A DNA stretch of 64,000 nucleotides from Psettodes erumei (taxonomy: Eukaryota; Chordata; Actinopteri; Pleuronectiformes; Psettodidae). The DNA is taken from contig JAFBJZ010000628.1 of the NCBI GenBank assembly GCA_016785225.1, forward strand, positions 305,001-369,000, given 5' to 3'. Made by a program: the position numbers and the translations under genes. The notes beneath the pieces were generated by a model that was not told the DNA's origin, ran no database searches, and saw only the letters and a list, made by a program, of their open reading frames with translations. The first letter of the stretch is position 1, and each line of letters opens with the position of its first letter. Of the stretch, positions 10,901-24,033 are shown piece by piece.

Positions 10901-11821
10901 TTAGATCTTGGGCCTCCAGCCCTGTATGAACTGCGTGATCTTGGTGACGTGCAGCCGGCTCAGGTGGAAGTCATGTGACAGGATGTCCTCGGTCAGCTGC
11001 ACCAGGAGGCTGCCGTCGATGCGCTCCCTCTGGAAGACGGACACCGCCGCCTCCGACAGCCCGATGAAGCGCAGGCACGCCGACACCTCCTCCAGCGACA
11101 GCGCCGAAAGGTCGGCGGGAGGACGCCAGGCGGGGTCGGGGGGCGGGGGCGACCCCTCGGCGACCCCCGCCGACGTCCCGCCGCCCTCGGCGCCCCTGGA
11201 GGAGTCCGTGGCGGGCTCGGGCGAGGGGCAGGGCGACTGGCGGTTGAAGGGGTTCAGCGCCCCAAAGGGAGCGAACCGGCTCTGCGGGGGCGGGGGCCTG
11301 AGCCGCGGCCCCGCGGAGGAGGAGGAGGAGGAGGAGGAGGTGAAGGAGTCCGCCCACGGCTCGGCCCAGGCGGCCTGCGCCGGCTGAGGGTTGGCCGTGC
11401 CGTCGGCGGGGAGGGCGGGGGCCGGCTCGGGACTGGTGGGGGCGGGGCAGTCGGCCCAGGAGCAGGGGTAACAGTACAGAGAGGCGTCCGGAGAGGGCGA
11501 GCAGCTGGAACACAGCGGGACGAGAGCGCGTTACCTCACGGGACGATCGAACCAATAACTCATCGATCGGTGGAGTTATGGATGAACCGCCGCCATCGCG
11601 CCGTACCTGTCCTGAAGCCCGGAGGAGTAGAAGGAGAGGTTGGGCCTCGGCGAGGTGGAGGATTTGGGGAAGCGGGGCGGGACGGGCGGGCTGGGGGCCG
11701 GACTGGAGATGGAGCCCCCCTTGGAGCAGCGGGGGGGGACCGGAGGGGCGATCAAGTAGCGGCACTCCTCTCTCACCTGCGTATGTGACACACAAAACAG
11801 CAACAGCTTGACTCAGGAGGA

Positions 11822-11883
<62 letters not shown>

Positions 11884-11989
11884 CTGCTGTCTCGTCTCAA
11901 AGCTCCGCTTGGTAAATGTCAAACTTCCTGACCTTTGCAACGCAAACACGCACACACACAGACAAACAGACACACTCTGGACAGGCCAA

Positions 11990-12029
<40 letters not shown>

Positions 12030-12300
12030 CTGTGTGTGTGTATGTGTGTGTGTGTGTGTGACAGGGTTTAACCCAGCTGCACCGCTGCCATCGCTTCATA
12101 AGAAGAAGTTACTGAAACGACACGAGTGCGACGACGCCTCCTTTACAAACACAACGACGGCGTGCGACACACACACAACACACACGCAGGTTGTGTTACA
12201 GTGGAGCACTTTAAAAGGGACATTCCGCAACTTTCTCAATGGTGTGAAATAAAGAAGTGATGTAGCACAGTTATGATCGTTCATTCAGCCTTTCCAGGAA

Positions 12301-12345
<45 letters not shown>

Positions 12346-13977
12346 GGTTTAAAAGCTGTAACGTATGAATAATTCAGACCAGGCGTCCTGACTCCTTAAC
12401 GGCCGGAAGCCGCTGTGGACGGACGAGAGACGGGAGGACGGGAGGACGGAGACTCACAGCATCGGATTTTGGAGGTACGGGCGGCGGCGTGGACACTCTG
12501 GTCACCACGGTGGCGAGAGAGCCGTCCAGCGAGGAAGACGAATGGAAGGAGATGAGGTTGGGCTCCTTCCCCAGGCCCTCTGCGTTCTGATTGGTCCAGA
12601 GCTCCTCGTAAGGGATCTCCTCGCCGCTCCTCATTTCGGCCTCGGTCCACTCGGGCGTCACGTATTCCTCTCCTCGCCCGGCCCCTCCCCCAGCCTCTCC
12701 CCGAGGGAGTCCCCGCAGCGCCGCGACAGGCCGTCCGAAACCCCGCCCCCGTACCCGCACATGGAGAGGCGCTGCAGCGCCGGCGCCAACGAGTCCTGAC
12801 CCGACACGCACACGCGGGAGCGCCGCGGGCTCACGCACTCCTCCGTCATGCACTCCAGCTCCGGCCGCGTCTCCCTGACCGCGCGGGAGTAGGCGTCCGG
12901 GTCGAAGGCGTGCCGCAGCAGGAGGCTCTCCAGCGCCGCCGCGTGCGCCGAGGCCTCGGCCACGTTGAACCGCGGCATGCAGCGCAGCAGCAGGAAGTGG
13001 GAGGGCGACACTTCCTGCCGGCGCAGCACCAGGCACAGCACCACCGTCTTGCTGACGATGTTGAGCAGCTTGTAGCGGTGGCCCTCGCGCACCGCGTGGC
13101 GGTCGTAGGGGTTGCGCGGCGGCCGCGACGGCACGGACACGTTGACGGGGAGGCGGACCCGCTCGATGATGCTGCGCACCGTGTGCTCCCCTCCCAGCAT
13201 GCCTTGCTCCAGCGGGGAGCGCGTGCAAAAGCGCCCCCGGCAGCCGAAGGGCAGGCTGACGCTCTGATTGGTGCGGTGGTTCATGCAGACCAGGCAGGGG
13301 GTTTTACCTGGAGGCAGAGGAGGGGGCGGAGTCAGAAGATCGGCCGCGATTGGCCGGCGAGGAGACGAGGAGGACGGCGGCGCGCCGGGTCACTTACTCC
13401 TCGGGGTTTTCCCCAGGCGCCTCAGGAGCGCGCTCAGTCCCGTCTTCTCCTTGGAGGGCGCGGCGCACAGAAGCTCCGCCTTCCCCATGAGCGACAGCTC
13501 GTCTCCGGCCTGCAGCGTGAAGCTGTAGGGCTCGCTGTCCTCGCTGAACTCCCCCGACACCACCTGCAACACACCGCGCGCGTCACCTGGCGGCGAAAGA
13601 CGAGAGGAGCGCGGGGGGGCGAGGAGGCGGCGGTGGGGGGAGCGCTCACCTTGACGCTGAAGGTGATGGTCTCCATGACGAAGACGCGGTCGGGGAAGAC
13701 GCCGGCCACTTCCTCCACGCTGGAGAAGTACTGGACCGGGTCCCTGACGTCGCGGTCTTCATCCAACAGCTTGAACTTTCCTGCAGAGACAACGGGCGAG
13801 GGAAGGACAAGAGGAGATAAGTTGAGGCGGGACGTGAAGGAAAGGATGGAAGGAAGGAAGGAAGGAGGACGAGGAGACATGGGAAGAAGAGGAGGCAGAG
13901 AGGGGAAGATAGAAAGCTGTTTTTGTTCTTTCTCTTTTTGACTTCCTGTGGTCTTACTTCCCACGCACACGCGCACA

Positions 13978-14038
<61 letters not shown>

Positions 14039-14372
14039 GCGGTGGACACCGTTTGCAGCGAGAACACAAAGACACCTCCGTGACCTGTGACCTGGCACCA
14101 GCTCTCGGCCAATCGACAGCCGACGGGGTTGGCATGGCAACCCATGAAGGACCCCCATTCTCGCGCGGAGCGGAGGCACATCACCATGGAGACGCTCACA
14201 CACACACACACACACAACCTCCCTCTCTCTCTCTCTCTCTCTCTCTTTCACCTCCTCCTCCTCCTCCGCCTGTAAATCTCACACTCGTCCAGCACTTGTG
14301 TTCCTGAAACTGTAAATTTTATCTTCGGTGCCACTTTTTGATGTCGTAAAGACCCACAATGCCACACACACA

Positions 14373-14407
<35 letters not shown>

Positions 14408-15595
14408 TCACACGCTGTGCCTGCGCTGAACTGCGATAACCCCCGGAGGATCGTCTTCTCTTCACCTCCCGGAGTCTCAGTGTTTGTGTGTGAGGGGGAG
14501 AGACGTGAGAAAGTTTTTTTTTTTTGTCTGGGAGGCAGAGCAGAATACCAAACTCCACCGTCCTCCTCGCCAGCACCCCCCCCCCCACACCTCCTCCACC
14601 TCCTCCTCCTCTTTCTTTCTCCTCAGCAATTCAAACAGACCCCCCCCCCCCACAGGAATACCCCCCTCCCTCCCTGAAAAAGAAGCACCGGTGAAATGAA
14701 ACAGAGTTTGCTGCTGCAGGATTCTTTGACGGAGATGTGACGCCGTGTTCCGCTTCGCTCCGCACCCGGGTCGTCCTTCTCCTCTCGCTGATGGACGGAG
14801 GAGGAGGAGGAGGAGGAGGTGGAGGAGGAGGGAGCATCCTGTAGTCCATCCCCAGGGACGGGAGGAGGGGGGGACCTATATTGCTCTCCTCCTAAGCTTA
14901 TTTAGACTTCCTGTGTGAAGTCATCACGCAGACGTTAGCTCATCGCCGGCGGTGGCGTCTGACTCCACAGCAGCTCGCGTGTTGCGGCGCGACGCGTCCG
15001 GGTCGTCCCGACGGCGTCAAACCGTTTGTGTGGAGTGTTGGACGTCTCACACGTCGCACAACTGACGACACGGCGGCACAACGATCCAGACGCCGACAGC
15101 AGAGAGACTCGTCCTCAGTCACTTCCTGCTGAAAGAGGTCACGCTAACACGCTAACATGCCGCCATTTTTTTTTTTTTTTTTTTAAGGAACTGGAGCAGC
15201 GGGCGAACACAAACGTTACACAAACGATGACAACGAAGAATTAAGACACAACTGTGTTGTCGTGTGTCGGCGGTCACGTGTTTCCGATGTGTAATGTTCA
15301 AATGTCTAAAATGACAATGACCTCAACCAAACACGCCATGAGGTAACATCAGTGCTCCATCAGTGCAGGAAGCAGGGAGGTGGGGGTGGGGGTGGAGGTG
15401 GAGTGTGTGTGTGTGTGTGTCTGTGTTTGTGTGTGTGTGGGTGTGTGTGTGTGTGTGTGTGTGGGGGGGCATTAAGATCCAGTTACACAGTGAGTAGCGG
15501 GAGGGGACGGGGAGTCTGGACAACGGGATTGTGGGGATGAGCTCCGGTGAGGTCATAGAGGAGACTCATTCAGAGAAAACGACAAAGTGAATGGA

Positions 15596-15639
<44 letters not shown>

Positions 15640-16011
15640 ACACACACACACACACGTCTCTAAAGGAATAGTTCCACATTTTGTTGCAACAGGAAGTTAA
15701 AGGGAAATGAAATGTAAAAACAAAAACGACACCCAGAATTTGCATCTTTTTTCTGACTTTCTCTCGGACAGGACCAGCCGCCATGTTACCGGTCATGTGA
15801 CCTCCTGGAAAATCAGGTGTGGATGAAGACAGAGCAGGTAAGTGCATTTCCCACGGAGGTGCCCCCCCCCCCCCAGGAAGACACAAATTCCCAGCCAGAA
15901 ACAGAACAAGTGGAAACTGGGAAAAAAAAAGTTCCCCCAGAGAAAATGGACATTTGAGGGAAATTTTTTTGTTTTATTTAGGGTGAGGACGAAGGAGTTT
16001 TGTGTAGACAG

Positions 16012-16087
<76 letters not shown>

Positions 16088-16450
16088 CTCACCCTGGTAC
16101 TGCAGAGGGATGTCTATCTTGGGTCCGATGACGTAGTGCCCCTCCTCCAGGCTGTGGGCCGTCACCGTGGTCCACTGCCGGCAGGAGTGCAGCAGCACCA
16201 CATCCTCCTCCGACAGGCCCTCCACGCACTCACCTGCAACGCACACCCCCACCCACGGGTGGTGTTAATCTCTAAGGTCAGGGTAAGCGGCCCGGCAGTG
16301 GAAAACGCCCCCGCACGCACATACAAACACGCACACTCAGGATCCAGTGTCAATAATTACCACCATCAGTGACGGTTCACCACCCCTAACCTACCTACTC
16401 GTCAGGGCCCCCGCTACACAACTGGCAACCTACTATTACACAGCCCCCGC

Positions 16451-16504
<54 letters not shown>

Positions 16505-17385
16505 ACACACACGAACGCACACAGCTCCCCGAGCTTTCACCGGAGCCGTTGTGTAGCACAACAGCATTGATTTCTGCTGATAGCGCAGTGGTACAACTCA
16601 ATCACACGCACACACACACGCAGACACACACAGACACACACACACAGCAGACGCTCCCAAACTTTGGCGGGCGGAGCTCGCGGGATCCAGGGCGGGACGC
16701 AAGGCATTGTGGGTAGAGACGCAAACGATAATTACCGTCAGAGGACTTGACTTGTTCACACGCGCTGGCCGCCAACGCCGTGTGACAAAGTTGTGTTACC
16801 AAGTTGTGTGACCCCCCCCCTACACACACACACACACACACACTGAGCCACAAGTGTACTTTGTACTGATACACTAATTTACTTTGCAATCATGACATCA
16901 CACCCACATCACACTGACCCCCCCCCAACAGACACTGTTGTTGTTGTTGTTGTTAATGATGACATTGACTGGGGGGGTGGGGGGGTGACTTCATTGTAAA
17001 TAACTAACCGCCATCCGGTCATAACACCCATGGGTGCCCCCCCCCCCCTGCACAACGCACACGCGCTCCGACGCAAAAATAAATAAATAAGCTGCGTAAT
17101 TTTCGGGCGCGCGCCTTCGTCCACCGAGGGAAAGTTGGAGGAGGTTTCTTCCTCCTCCTCCTCCTCCTCCTCCTCGTTAGTATTCCCCACGTTCACCGAC
17201 AGATTACATCATTTACATATGAAAGGGGCCGAGCGCCACTTCAGCAGCACAACAGACACTTTGTGGTTTTCCGGGCTTCTCGCTCAACTGGAACAACTTT
17301 GGCCGCGGCGCCCGTCGCCCGGTCCCGAAGCGAAGGCACCCCCCGTATCTGGTTCGGTTCGTTGGCATGGCAACGTAACGCAGAG

Positions 17386-17423
<38 letters not shown>

Positions 17424-18571
17424 CACACACACGCGCGCGCGCGTAAAATAGTGACTCTCTCATGAGAGTCAGCAGGTTTAGCGTGAAACTGTGAAGCGAG
17501 CGAAAGCTGCAGCCGCGTCAAGGTGGCCACGTTTAACCACAGTCAGAGCGGAAGTTAGGGTTTCAAAATAAGAGCACCGCGGGGCAGTTACTGAAACTGA
17601 GTCAATATTCTTCAACTAGCGAAGTACTGAGGGTAACAGTAGTCGTACAAAAATACAGATGTGTTCCCCATAGGTCCATAAACATAATAGTACTATGAGG
17701 AGTTTACTAGAATCAACATTAACACGTAGTCAAAGTCGGTTATTAAGACGCTGTCAGACTTCATGAAAGTTAAGCTTCCCTTTAAAAGACACGAGCACTT
17801 TATAAATCAGTTTACAAATAAATTAATAACCTGTTAGAGTATTATCTATTATTCTTCTGATTAATCAACTGATGATTTACTCAATCGAATTTTTTTTTTT
17901 AAAGTTGAAGATGCCAGTTACAATTCCCAATAGTAAAAAGTGGCGTCTGCACGTGTCTTGTTTGGGCCAACCAACTGAAGAAAAGCCAAAACCAATCATC
18001 TATCAATCAACTATCAATCATCTATCAATCAGCTGAACTGTTCCAGCTCTGCTGTTAGTGGGTCGGTTAGATTCATTTCAGCATTTTCAACACGTTAACT
18101 CCAGAGTTTTCCCGTCACAGAATTACATTAACCGGAAGCAGATTCCCATCCCTCGTGTCCAGCTTGACGTTATTAAAACCCCCTGCACAGATTTCTCGGT
18201 AAATCGCCACACTTGTTCCCGCCGCGTCGTCACGGACACGCGCTCGGTAGAAAACTCGACACGAGGCTGAACTCACACTTTGAAGTTTAACCGCATTTGT
18301 CGTGACATCATCGCGGTGGCGCTCCTCGTGCGTCAGTTAACAGCTGTCGAAAAGCGCAACACAACAGCCCCGAAAAGTTTCGCGGTGGTGGTGGTGGTGG
18401 TGGTGATGGTGGTGGGGGGTCGACCCCCACCCCTCCACCAGGTGGAGGCCGTGTCTTACCGTGGGCCAGGCGGACCAGGGTGGGCAGACGGAACTTGCTG
18501 ACCACCGCGTCCAGCGGCAGCGCCAACGGGCTCCAAGTGATCTCCGACAGGCTCGCCGACAACTTCTCCAT
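10901..18571 (-). CDS. garem2: GRB2-associated and regulator of MAPK protein 2
   Basis: GAREM proteins are adaptors that couple receptor tyrosine kinases to GRB2 and the ERK pathway. Seven coding exons lie at 18571-18460, 16233-16093, about 13783-13650, 13564-13397, 13310-12459, 11777-11607 and 11504-10901. Exons 1-5 encode the CABIT-type domain, starting MEKLSASLSE and containing LHSCRQWTTVTAHSLEEGHY, FSVEEVAGVFPDR-like and IIERVRLPVNVSVPSRPPRN segments. Proline-rich GRB2 SH3-type motifs PPPVPPKSDA and APPVPPR follow, then YEELW. The C-terminal SAM domain ends LLVQLTEDIL to FIQGWRPKI. MEKL, VVSGEFSEDSE and VPSRPPRNPYD favour GAREM2 over GAREM1, as does the nearby hadhb. Total is about 730 residues, shorter than the roughly 870 of human. 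One reading-frame break falls in exon 5 near 12660-12700, so the annotated frame is not continuous. Introns 1 and 2 are each about 2.2-2.4 kb and carry most of the microsatellites. Confidence 0.93.
11827..12060. repeat. two clustered (TG)n microsatellites
   Basis: Pure TG runs at about 11827-11880 and 11993-12060 are separated by about 110 bp with short CA elements. They lie in the garem2 intron between exons 5 and 6. In garem2 RNA they read as (CA)n. Confidence 0.92.
12307..12344. repeat. (TG)n microsatellite
   Basis: A pure TG run of about 38 bp lies in the garem2 intron just downstream, in transcript sense, of exon 5. Confidence 0.9.
13971..14037. repeat. (CA)n microsatellite with CGCG interruption
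   Basis: A CA-rich run of about 65 bp with a GCGCG interruption lies in the garem2 intron upstream of exon 3. Confidence 0.9.
14222..14250. repeat. (CT)n microsatellite
   Basis: A CT run about 28 bp long, followed by TCC repeats, in a garem2 intron. It is purine-rich on the transcribed RNA. Confidence 0.85.
15599..15655. repeat. (TG)n-(CA)n palindrome
   Basis: A TG run of about 39 bp (15599-15637) switches directly to a CA run of 18 bp (15638-15655). The central 36 bp (15620-15655) form a perfect palindrome with no spacer, in a garem2 intron. Confidence 0.93.
16013..16083. repeat. (TG)n microsatellite beside garem2 exon 2
   Basis: A pure TG run of about 70 bp sits only 5-10 bases from the 5' splice site of garem2 exon 2 (16233-16093) on the minus strand, so the pre-mRNA carries (CA)n right after the donor. 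Confidence 0.93.
16455..16502. repeat. (CA)n microsatellite
   Basis: A pure CA run of about 46 bp in the first garem2 intron. Confidence 0.9.
18378..18418. repeat. (GGT)n trinucleotide repeat
   Basis: About a dozen GGT or related triplets lie in the first garem2 intron, about 40 bases from the exon 1 donor. A GAT/GGT-rich degenerate region at 18600-18690 covers the 5' flank of the start codon. Confidence 0.8.
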
Positions 18572-19934
18572 CCTCCCGGGTCATCACGGTACCGGAGATA
18601 ACGGCGGTGGTGATGACAGTGAAGATGATGATGATGAAGATGATGGTGGTGACGGTGAAGTGGCGGTGGAGGAGGAGGAGGAGAAGGGTGGCGGTATGAT
18701 GGCAAAGAGTTTCGCCATGTTTGAACGTAGGGAGAGGAGGGAGCGCAGTCACAGTCCGTGCGCGCGAGCCGTGGGAGGGAGCGCGAGCCCCCCCGTGTCA
18801 TTCAGTTGATCCACCACCCCCACACGTGCACGTGAACCGAACAGCGCCGCAAAACTTTGGTTTTATAGGTCATTAAAAAAAATAATAATAATAATCCACC
18901 GCCCCTCATGTGTTTCTCATCAGATCCTGTTTTTGTGTCCTCGTGTTTTTCCCATTAATTATTACACCGCTTTCTGTCCGGGTTCATCCGAGCAGGTGCG
19001 TAGGAAGCAAAAACGAGAGCTGGAGGAAGGGGGGGGGGCCCCGGGGGCCACAGCCTCTGTATGAGGTGAGTGTTAATATCTCACGTTTGAAAGTTCAAAG
19101 ATGTAAAATGAGCGTGAAGAGACAAAAGATAGAAGATTATAATTATTTAATAATAAGTGGAAATGTCATTATCTCATTTCCACCTCCACACGTGGCGTCG
19201 ACGGTCCCGTTTGTCGAGCTGGAGGCGGTTTATCCGTTTCCTCGCCAGGCGTGAAACTCGCCCCCCCCCGTGCAGGACTCAACGAACCAAAACCGTAAAA
19301 GGAAACAGATTCGTTTGCCGTCGATCTTCGCCCCGGCCGCGATGCTGCGGCCCTTTCGTGCAGCCGCCACAGAAGGATCTCACCGAAGCCCCCCCCCCCT
19401 TTCAAAACATCCGCCCACGCGGGTCACCGGCTATCAAGCGGGCTCGTCCAATCACAAACGCTGGAATCGAATGAGCCACGTCCGGCCTCTTTGAACGGAC
19501 CTGCGCGCCGACGCCACGCGGCACCAGATACAGCCCGTCCAACCGGTTAAAATGTAAACCCGGGCCGTGATTCGTCGCCCATTAATGCCTCACTCATTTC
19601 CAGTTTTCACCCTCGCAGCCGGACGGGAAAGGAAACAGTTGTCCAAAGGTCCGCACGACCAGAACCGAACCCAAGAGTTTTAATACCCGACTCCAATCTC
19701 ACTTCCTGAAACATATGCAAACTGTGGAAGCTGCGCTTCCTTCCCTGTAGTTTAAAATGTAAAAATCAGGGAAATCTGATGCGTCAGTGCAAAGGATTGA
19801 TCAACACAAGCTCTTATTAAAAAAATGAGGACTAATGCTGCGTCTACAAACTCATGTAACGTTACCGCGGGGCCGTCGTGACACAAAACCACTCAGGGAA
19901 TGTCGGTGAATTGACCGAGGCTTTGGATAACAAC
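18572..19934. other. garem2 upstream flank, no other gene seen
   Basis: This interval holds the presumed garem2 promoter and 5' UTR, with (GAT)n and (GGA)n-like low-complexity DNA at 18600-18700. It then runs as AT-richer sequence with G/C homopolymers toward the atp5mj 3' end. No exon with family similarity was recognised on either strand. Confidence 0.45.
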
Positions 19935-19940
19935 TTTATT
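19935..19940 (-). terminator. atp5mj poly(A) signal AATAAA
   Basis: Forward TTTATT gives AATAAA on the minus strand about 100 bases past the atp5mj stop codon, a typical 3' UTR length for such a small gene. Confidence 0.55.
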
Positions 19941-20042
19941 TGTTCCATATTAACTAAAAGTTGAAAAAAAGATGGAGCTGGACGAGCGACCGGGGCGTTA
20001 TTTCACAGCGGGACGAGGGGTTGGGCAGCGTGGACGGACACC

Positions 20043-20834
20043 TCAGTGGGCGGGCTCTGCAGGAAGAGAGGACAAGGAAAAAAAAAACAAAACAAAGTTA
20101 AATGACACAGACTGACTCTGACAACAGCTCCACAAATCACCTGGACCACCGCCGCCCTCTCTCACTGCCCTCTGGAGGAGAACATGTGTAACTGCACATT
20201 GTCGGGCCATGATTCTCCCCAACAAGACTCCTCCAGTGTGGGAGGAGGTGGACGGTAACGACTCACCCGACCACTTTAAAACGCCCGGGTTTGAAATGCA
20301 CACGTCTTTCTTTTCAATTTCGATGACCTACTTAGACAAACACGGAGCAGCAGCTTCTACGAATAACGTTTGTTTCTCTTCAACTCGTCCATGAATCGAG
20401 GGTCAATTCTAACTCCACGCAAACAGTAAAGACAATGAGAGAAATGTTTTTCTTTTAAAGTTGAGATCACGGGGTGAGGTAGTTAAAAAAAAAAGTTCGG
20501 GCTACTCACTGTCCTTCACAGCTTTCTTGCCTGGAAGGGAAAAAAAACATTGTATTAGTCACATCACTCCTTAGCATTTAAGGCTTTTTAGCCTTAAAGC
20601 ATTTAAGGATGCAGGACGACGACATCGACTTCGATTTCACACGCCCAAACTTTTAATCTTATACGCTGCGTTTTCAACGTGGCGCAGAAACGAGAAAGTC
20701 TTCGTCTTACCCCCGTAGGAGATTTTGTAGTACAGGTACGTCATGATGCCGAGGCCCACCCACATCTCCTGGTACGCCTGTGTGTAGTAAGGTCTCACCT
20801 TGGACCACCAGTTTGCAAACGCACGCCCAGCCAT
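20043..20834 (-). CDS. atp5mj: ATP synthase subunit ATP5MJ, mitochondrial (6.8 kDa proteolipid)
   Basis: ATP5MJ (formerly C14orf2/MP68) is a small single-pass subunit of the mitochondrial F1Fo ATP synthase, in the inner membrane, associated with enzyme stability and dimer organisation. Three coding exons, 20834-20711, 20530-20510 and 20056-20043, splice in phase to 52 residues (human 58). The family core is plain: PYYTQAYQEMWVGLG, then the hydrophobic IMTYLYYKI segment and a basic tail ending KKAVKDKPAH. The start ATG sits directly after a CTCCCACAG acceptor, so the 5' UTR is in an upstream exon, probably near 21951-22010 where CTGAAAT is followed by a GTAAGA-type donor on the minus strand. 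The middle exon is only 21 bases long. No damage is seen. Confidence 0.9.
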
Positions 20835-21950
20835 CTGTGGGAGGAAAGCACCTGTCAGAAACACTGCTCCTGTAATCTGGATTAACGGTGCCTGGGATTC
20901 TCTTCATTCAACACGCTGCCACTTTTCTCATGCGTTGCTCCTGACAGAACCGGCTTTCTTTAGATATTAACTTATGTAACAGTGGTTAAAAAATATATAT
21001 ATATTTGTAGGGTTCAGACATAATATTTGTCAACAGTTTTAATTTGAAGTATTTTAACCTGATGAATTTTGCCTTCTCCTGTGTGGAACCTCTGTACCTG
21101 CACGTCCCCCCTGAACATACGGGGTCTCCTCCCCTGACCTCCCCCTGTTTTTTTCCACCTGACGTTCATCATGGCACAGGTGTGTGTCCTTTTTTCACCC
21201 CCCAAGGAGTTTGTGGCTAACTACAGTTTTTTTTTCCCCATTTCCCGCATATCGGAATAAGAACTTTATGTTGAACGGGTTTCACTTATTCACAGAATTC
21301 ATATTTTAGCTGTGATGCATCGACTAAGTTGACTTTAGCTTTAGCAGCTTCATGTTCTACCATGTTATTGCTGCACATAAATGACTCGGGAGGATGATAG
21401 CTTGACCCTCAGCTGGGTCAGGCCGAGTCTAATGACTCCGTCCAGCTGGGACATAACGGGCAGAACACAGGACACCGTTCACCTGCCTGCGACTGTCGTC
21501 GGACCGAGCGACGCCGTCTAATTGATCGGTCCGCTAACTCACCTTAACGGAAGGTAGCGATAACCCTGTCGGCTAAAGCTAGCGCCACTGCTAACACCAC
21601 AACCTCGCCTCTAGCTGTGCTAGCAGCGTTAGCATCTGACGTGTGCAAAGGAGGAGGAGGAGGAGGACAACATCTTCTTGCAAACATATAGTTGACATAG
21701 TTGATATTCGTTATAGCAAACAGCGTAAATCACCGACTCGCCGCGGACTAGCGTGTTAGCATCCACGCTGCAGAACCGAGGGGGGACGCTAACTAGCGTT
21801 AGCAAGAAGCTAAGCTACCTAGCAGAGTACAACCGCAAAAAAAAAAAGGAAGCGCGGTGGAGCGGAGAAAGTAGCTTCAGTTTAAGATCGTGTTCCCGAG
21901 GAAAACTTCTGTTATGGAAGTCGTCCTGCTAAATAAACGTTCTCTTACAT

Positions 21951-22015
21951 TTCAGTTGGTCACACCGCAGTGGGAAGGTCAAGACGGCCGGAGCTGATAG
22001 ACGTCAAAGTCGTGG
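21951..22015 (-). other. atp5mj: probable atp5mj 5' untranslated exon and promoter
   Basis: On the minus strand the sequence ends in GAAAT followed by a GTAAGAG donor. Around it lies CpG-containing DNA rich in GCTAGC/GTTAGC-type motifs (21570-21830). The exon is inferred because the coding exon begins immediately at a splice acceptor. Its right edge is not determined. Confidence 0.4.
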
Positions 22016-23572
22016 GGGGGGAGAGAAGCTTCTTCTGCTGTCGGATGTTTACTGCGTCATGCGCGTGGTTGGTGCGCAGCGCCACCTGATGGAGGTACAC
22101 GTTAACTCAGGAATTACCCTTTCTCTCTCTCTTTCTCCTTTTATTGTTGAATGAATGAATGAATCATGTGAAAACCGAAAGAGAGCGATCATCACAAGTC
22201 CAGACACAGAATCGATCGACAGAAATATAATCAATACAGTCGATAGATTGTGTTGCTTATTTGCATGAATTGTCAACAATGGGGAAAAAAAGAATCCTGA
22301 GTACGAAACTTATTTTGCACATTCCACATATTGGGTGTTTTAGATACTGGGCAGAGAGGTAAATGATAACATTTAATAATAAATAATAATAACTGAGTGA
22401 CCGCTGGTTTACTGACACACTCAACCCTTTATAGGTCAAAATGTGCGGACTCAAAGTGACATGTGAGGGGGAGTTAGACTTCTAGGACACACTCATCACT
22501 TATTTGTGCTATTAAAGCTGACACCAGTTTCCTGTTTGGCACTTTTACATAAAAAGAAGTCAGCGGACAATGCACCATGATGACCTTTATGGGTCATTTT
22601 TCACTTTGATCACACTCCATGCACGTAACCCTGAGCTACAGTGTGTTACACAGCCAGTGCCATGGCAGAGTGTGAGGTGAGGGACACACACAGGTTACGT
22701 CTGCTCACCATAGAGAGACAACAAATAAAAACACTGGCTCTGCACCCAAGGGTAACAAACATTGTGTAACGCTGTTCACGCACCCGCTTTCTCCTCACGT
22801 GAGACAAAGAAATAACACGGAGTGAAGAGAGGTTTCAGGAGGAGAATCTTTTTCAGGTTTGATGAATTGCAGTGACTCAATATGAAACCTAATGTGAAAA
22901 GTAAAAGCAGAAGTGAATATTTTATTAAGTCCTGCACACTCTTTCAGTGTCCTTGTTCCTGTGACTTTACTTCGACAGGATACAAGGAGCCGTAACAAGT
23001 TCTGCTTTTACAACCAAGGTTAGAATCCGAGGTCGTCGACTCCGGGATTCGTCGGGATACGATGATGACGTTTGTATGAGATCCGGCAGGAGAGATTAGG
23101 ACCCGGCAGCGAGCATGGGTGGGACCTTCCATGTTTTTGGTTTTTTTTGTTTACTTTGTCCTCGCGCTCTGATAGGCAACGTGCACCTTGTTTCGTTGTT
23201 GTAATGTGCACGGTGACTGCAGCCCCGCTACAGGTATGTGGATCTGACCCGGCCACCTGTCTTTGTAAACGCACACTGTGGCAGCCCACCGCAGGCTCTG
23301 TCCACACAGCACAACCACTCCCGCTCCTCCAGCTCTTTCTTTGACTGTTGTTGCATGTGCGTACTTGCATCTGTGTGTGTCTGTGTGTGTGTGTGTGTGT
23401 AATAGGAGGGGGGTGCACGGGCGTGTTCTTGACGTGACTAATCAGGCAGTGCAGGCAGCCAACGTTAATCTCTTTGGAAAACTCTCCGGCGCCGCAGCGC
23501 TCACTTTTGTTTCCAGCGCGTTGCCGTTGACGAGTCGCTGAGCCGTGTCTCCTGCACCGTCCCGGGGTCTGC
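22016..23572. other. intergenic region between atp5mj and syne2
   Basis: No coding exon is recognised. It holds a short (GAAT)n tract near 22149-22164 and AT-rich sequence. The last about 100 bases (from about 23470) are GC-richer and probably form the syne2 5' UTR. Confidence 0.45.
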
Positions 23573-23983
23573 ATGGCTTCAGGTGGTGAGGACGGAGACG
23601 ATGGAGGCGTTCCATTGGACATCCACAACGTCCACGTGCTCCTCCAAGGTCAGTCTATTCCTGTGTGTTTTTGTAGATGTCATGACACGAGCAGCTGGCA
23701 GGGAGTCACTATGTGGGATACTCATCAAAATACTGATTATATTTAGGGGAAACGTTTAGGGCAGAGATAAGGAGATATGTCATGGAGGTTGTTAGACGTG
23801 TGCATGAATTCATAAGCGGCTTTAAAAATGAAAAAAGTGACACAAACAGGTTAAAGGAAGTCAAGTTGTGTTGTATGAAATCAGCAAATCTGAATCCTGT
23901 TTGTGTTTGGATATTAACAGAAGTTAATTGATCTGTACTGTACACAGCGCTGACTCAGAGTAGTCAGATTTATTTTGTTAGTG

Positions 23984-24033
<50 letters not shown>

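Noticed and set aside
12910..13941. A 343-codon plus-strand frame opposite garem2
   Set aside because: It is the antisense shadow of garem2 exons 3-5, whose minus-strand protein matches the GAREM family.
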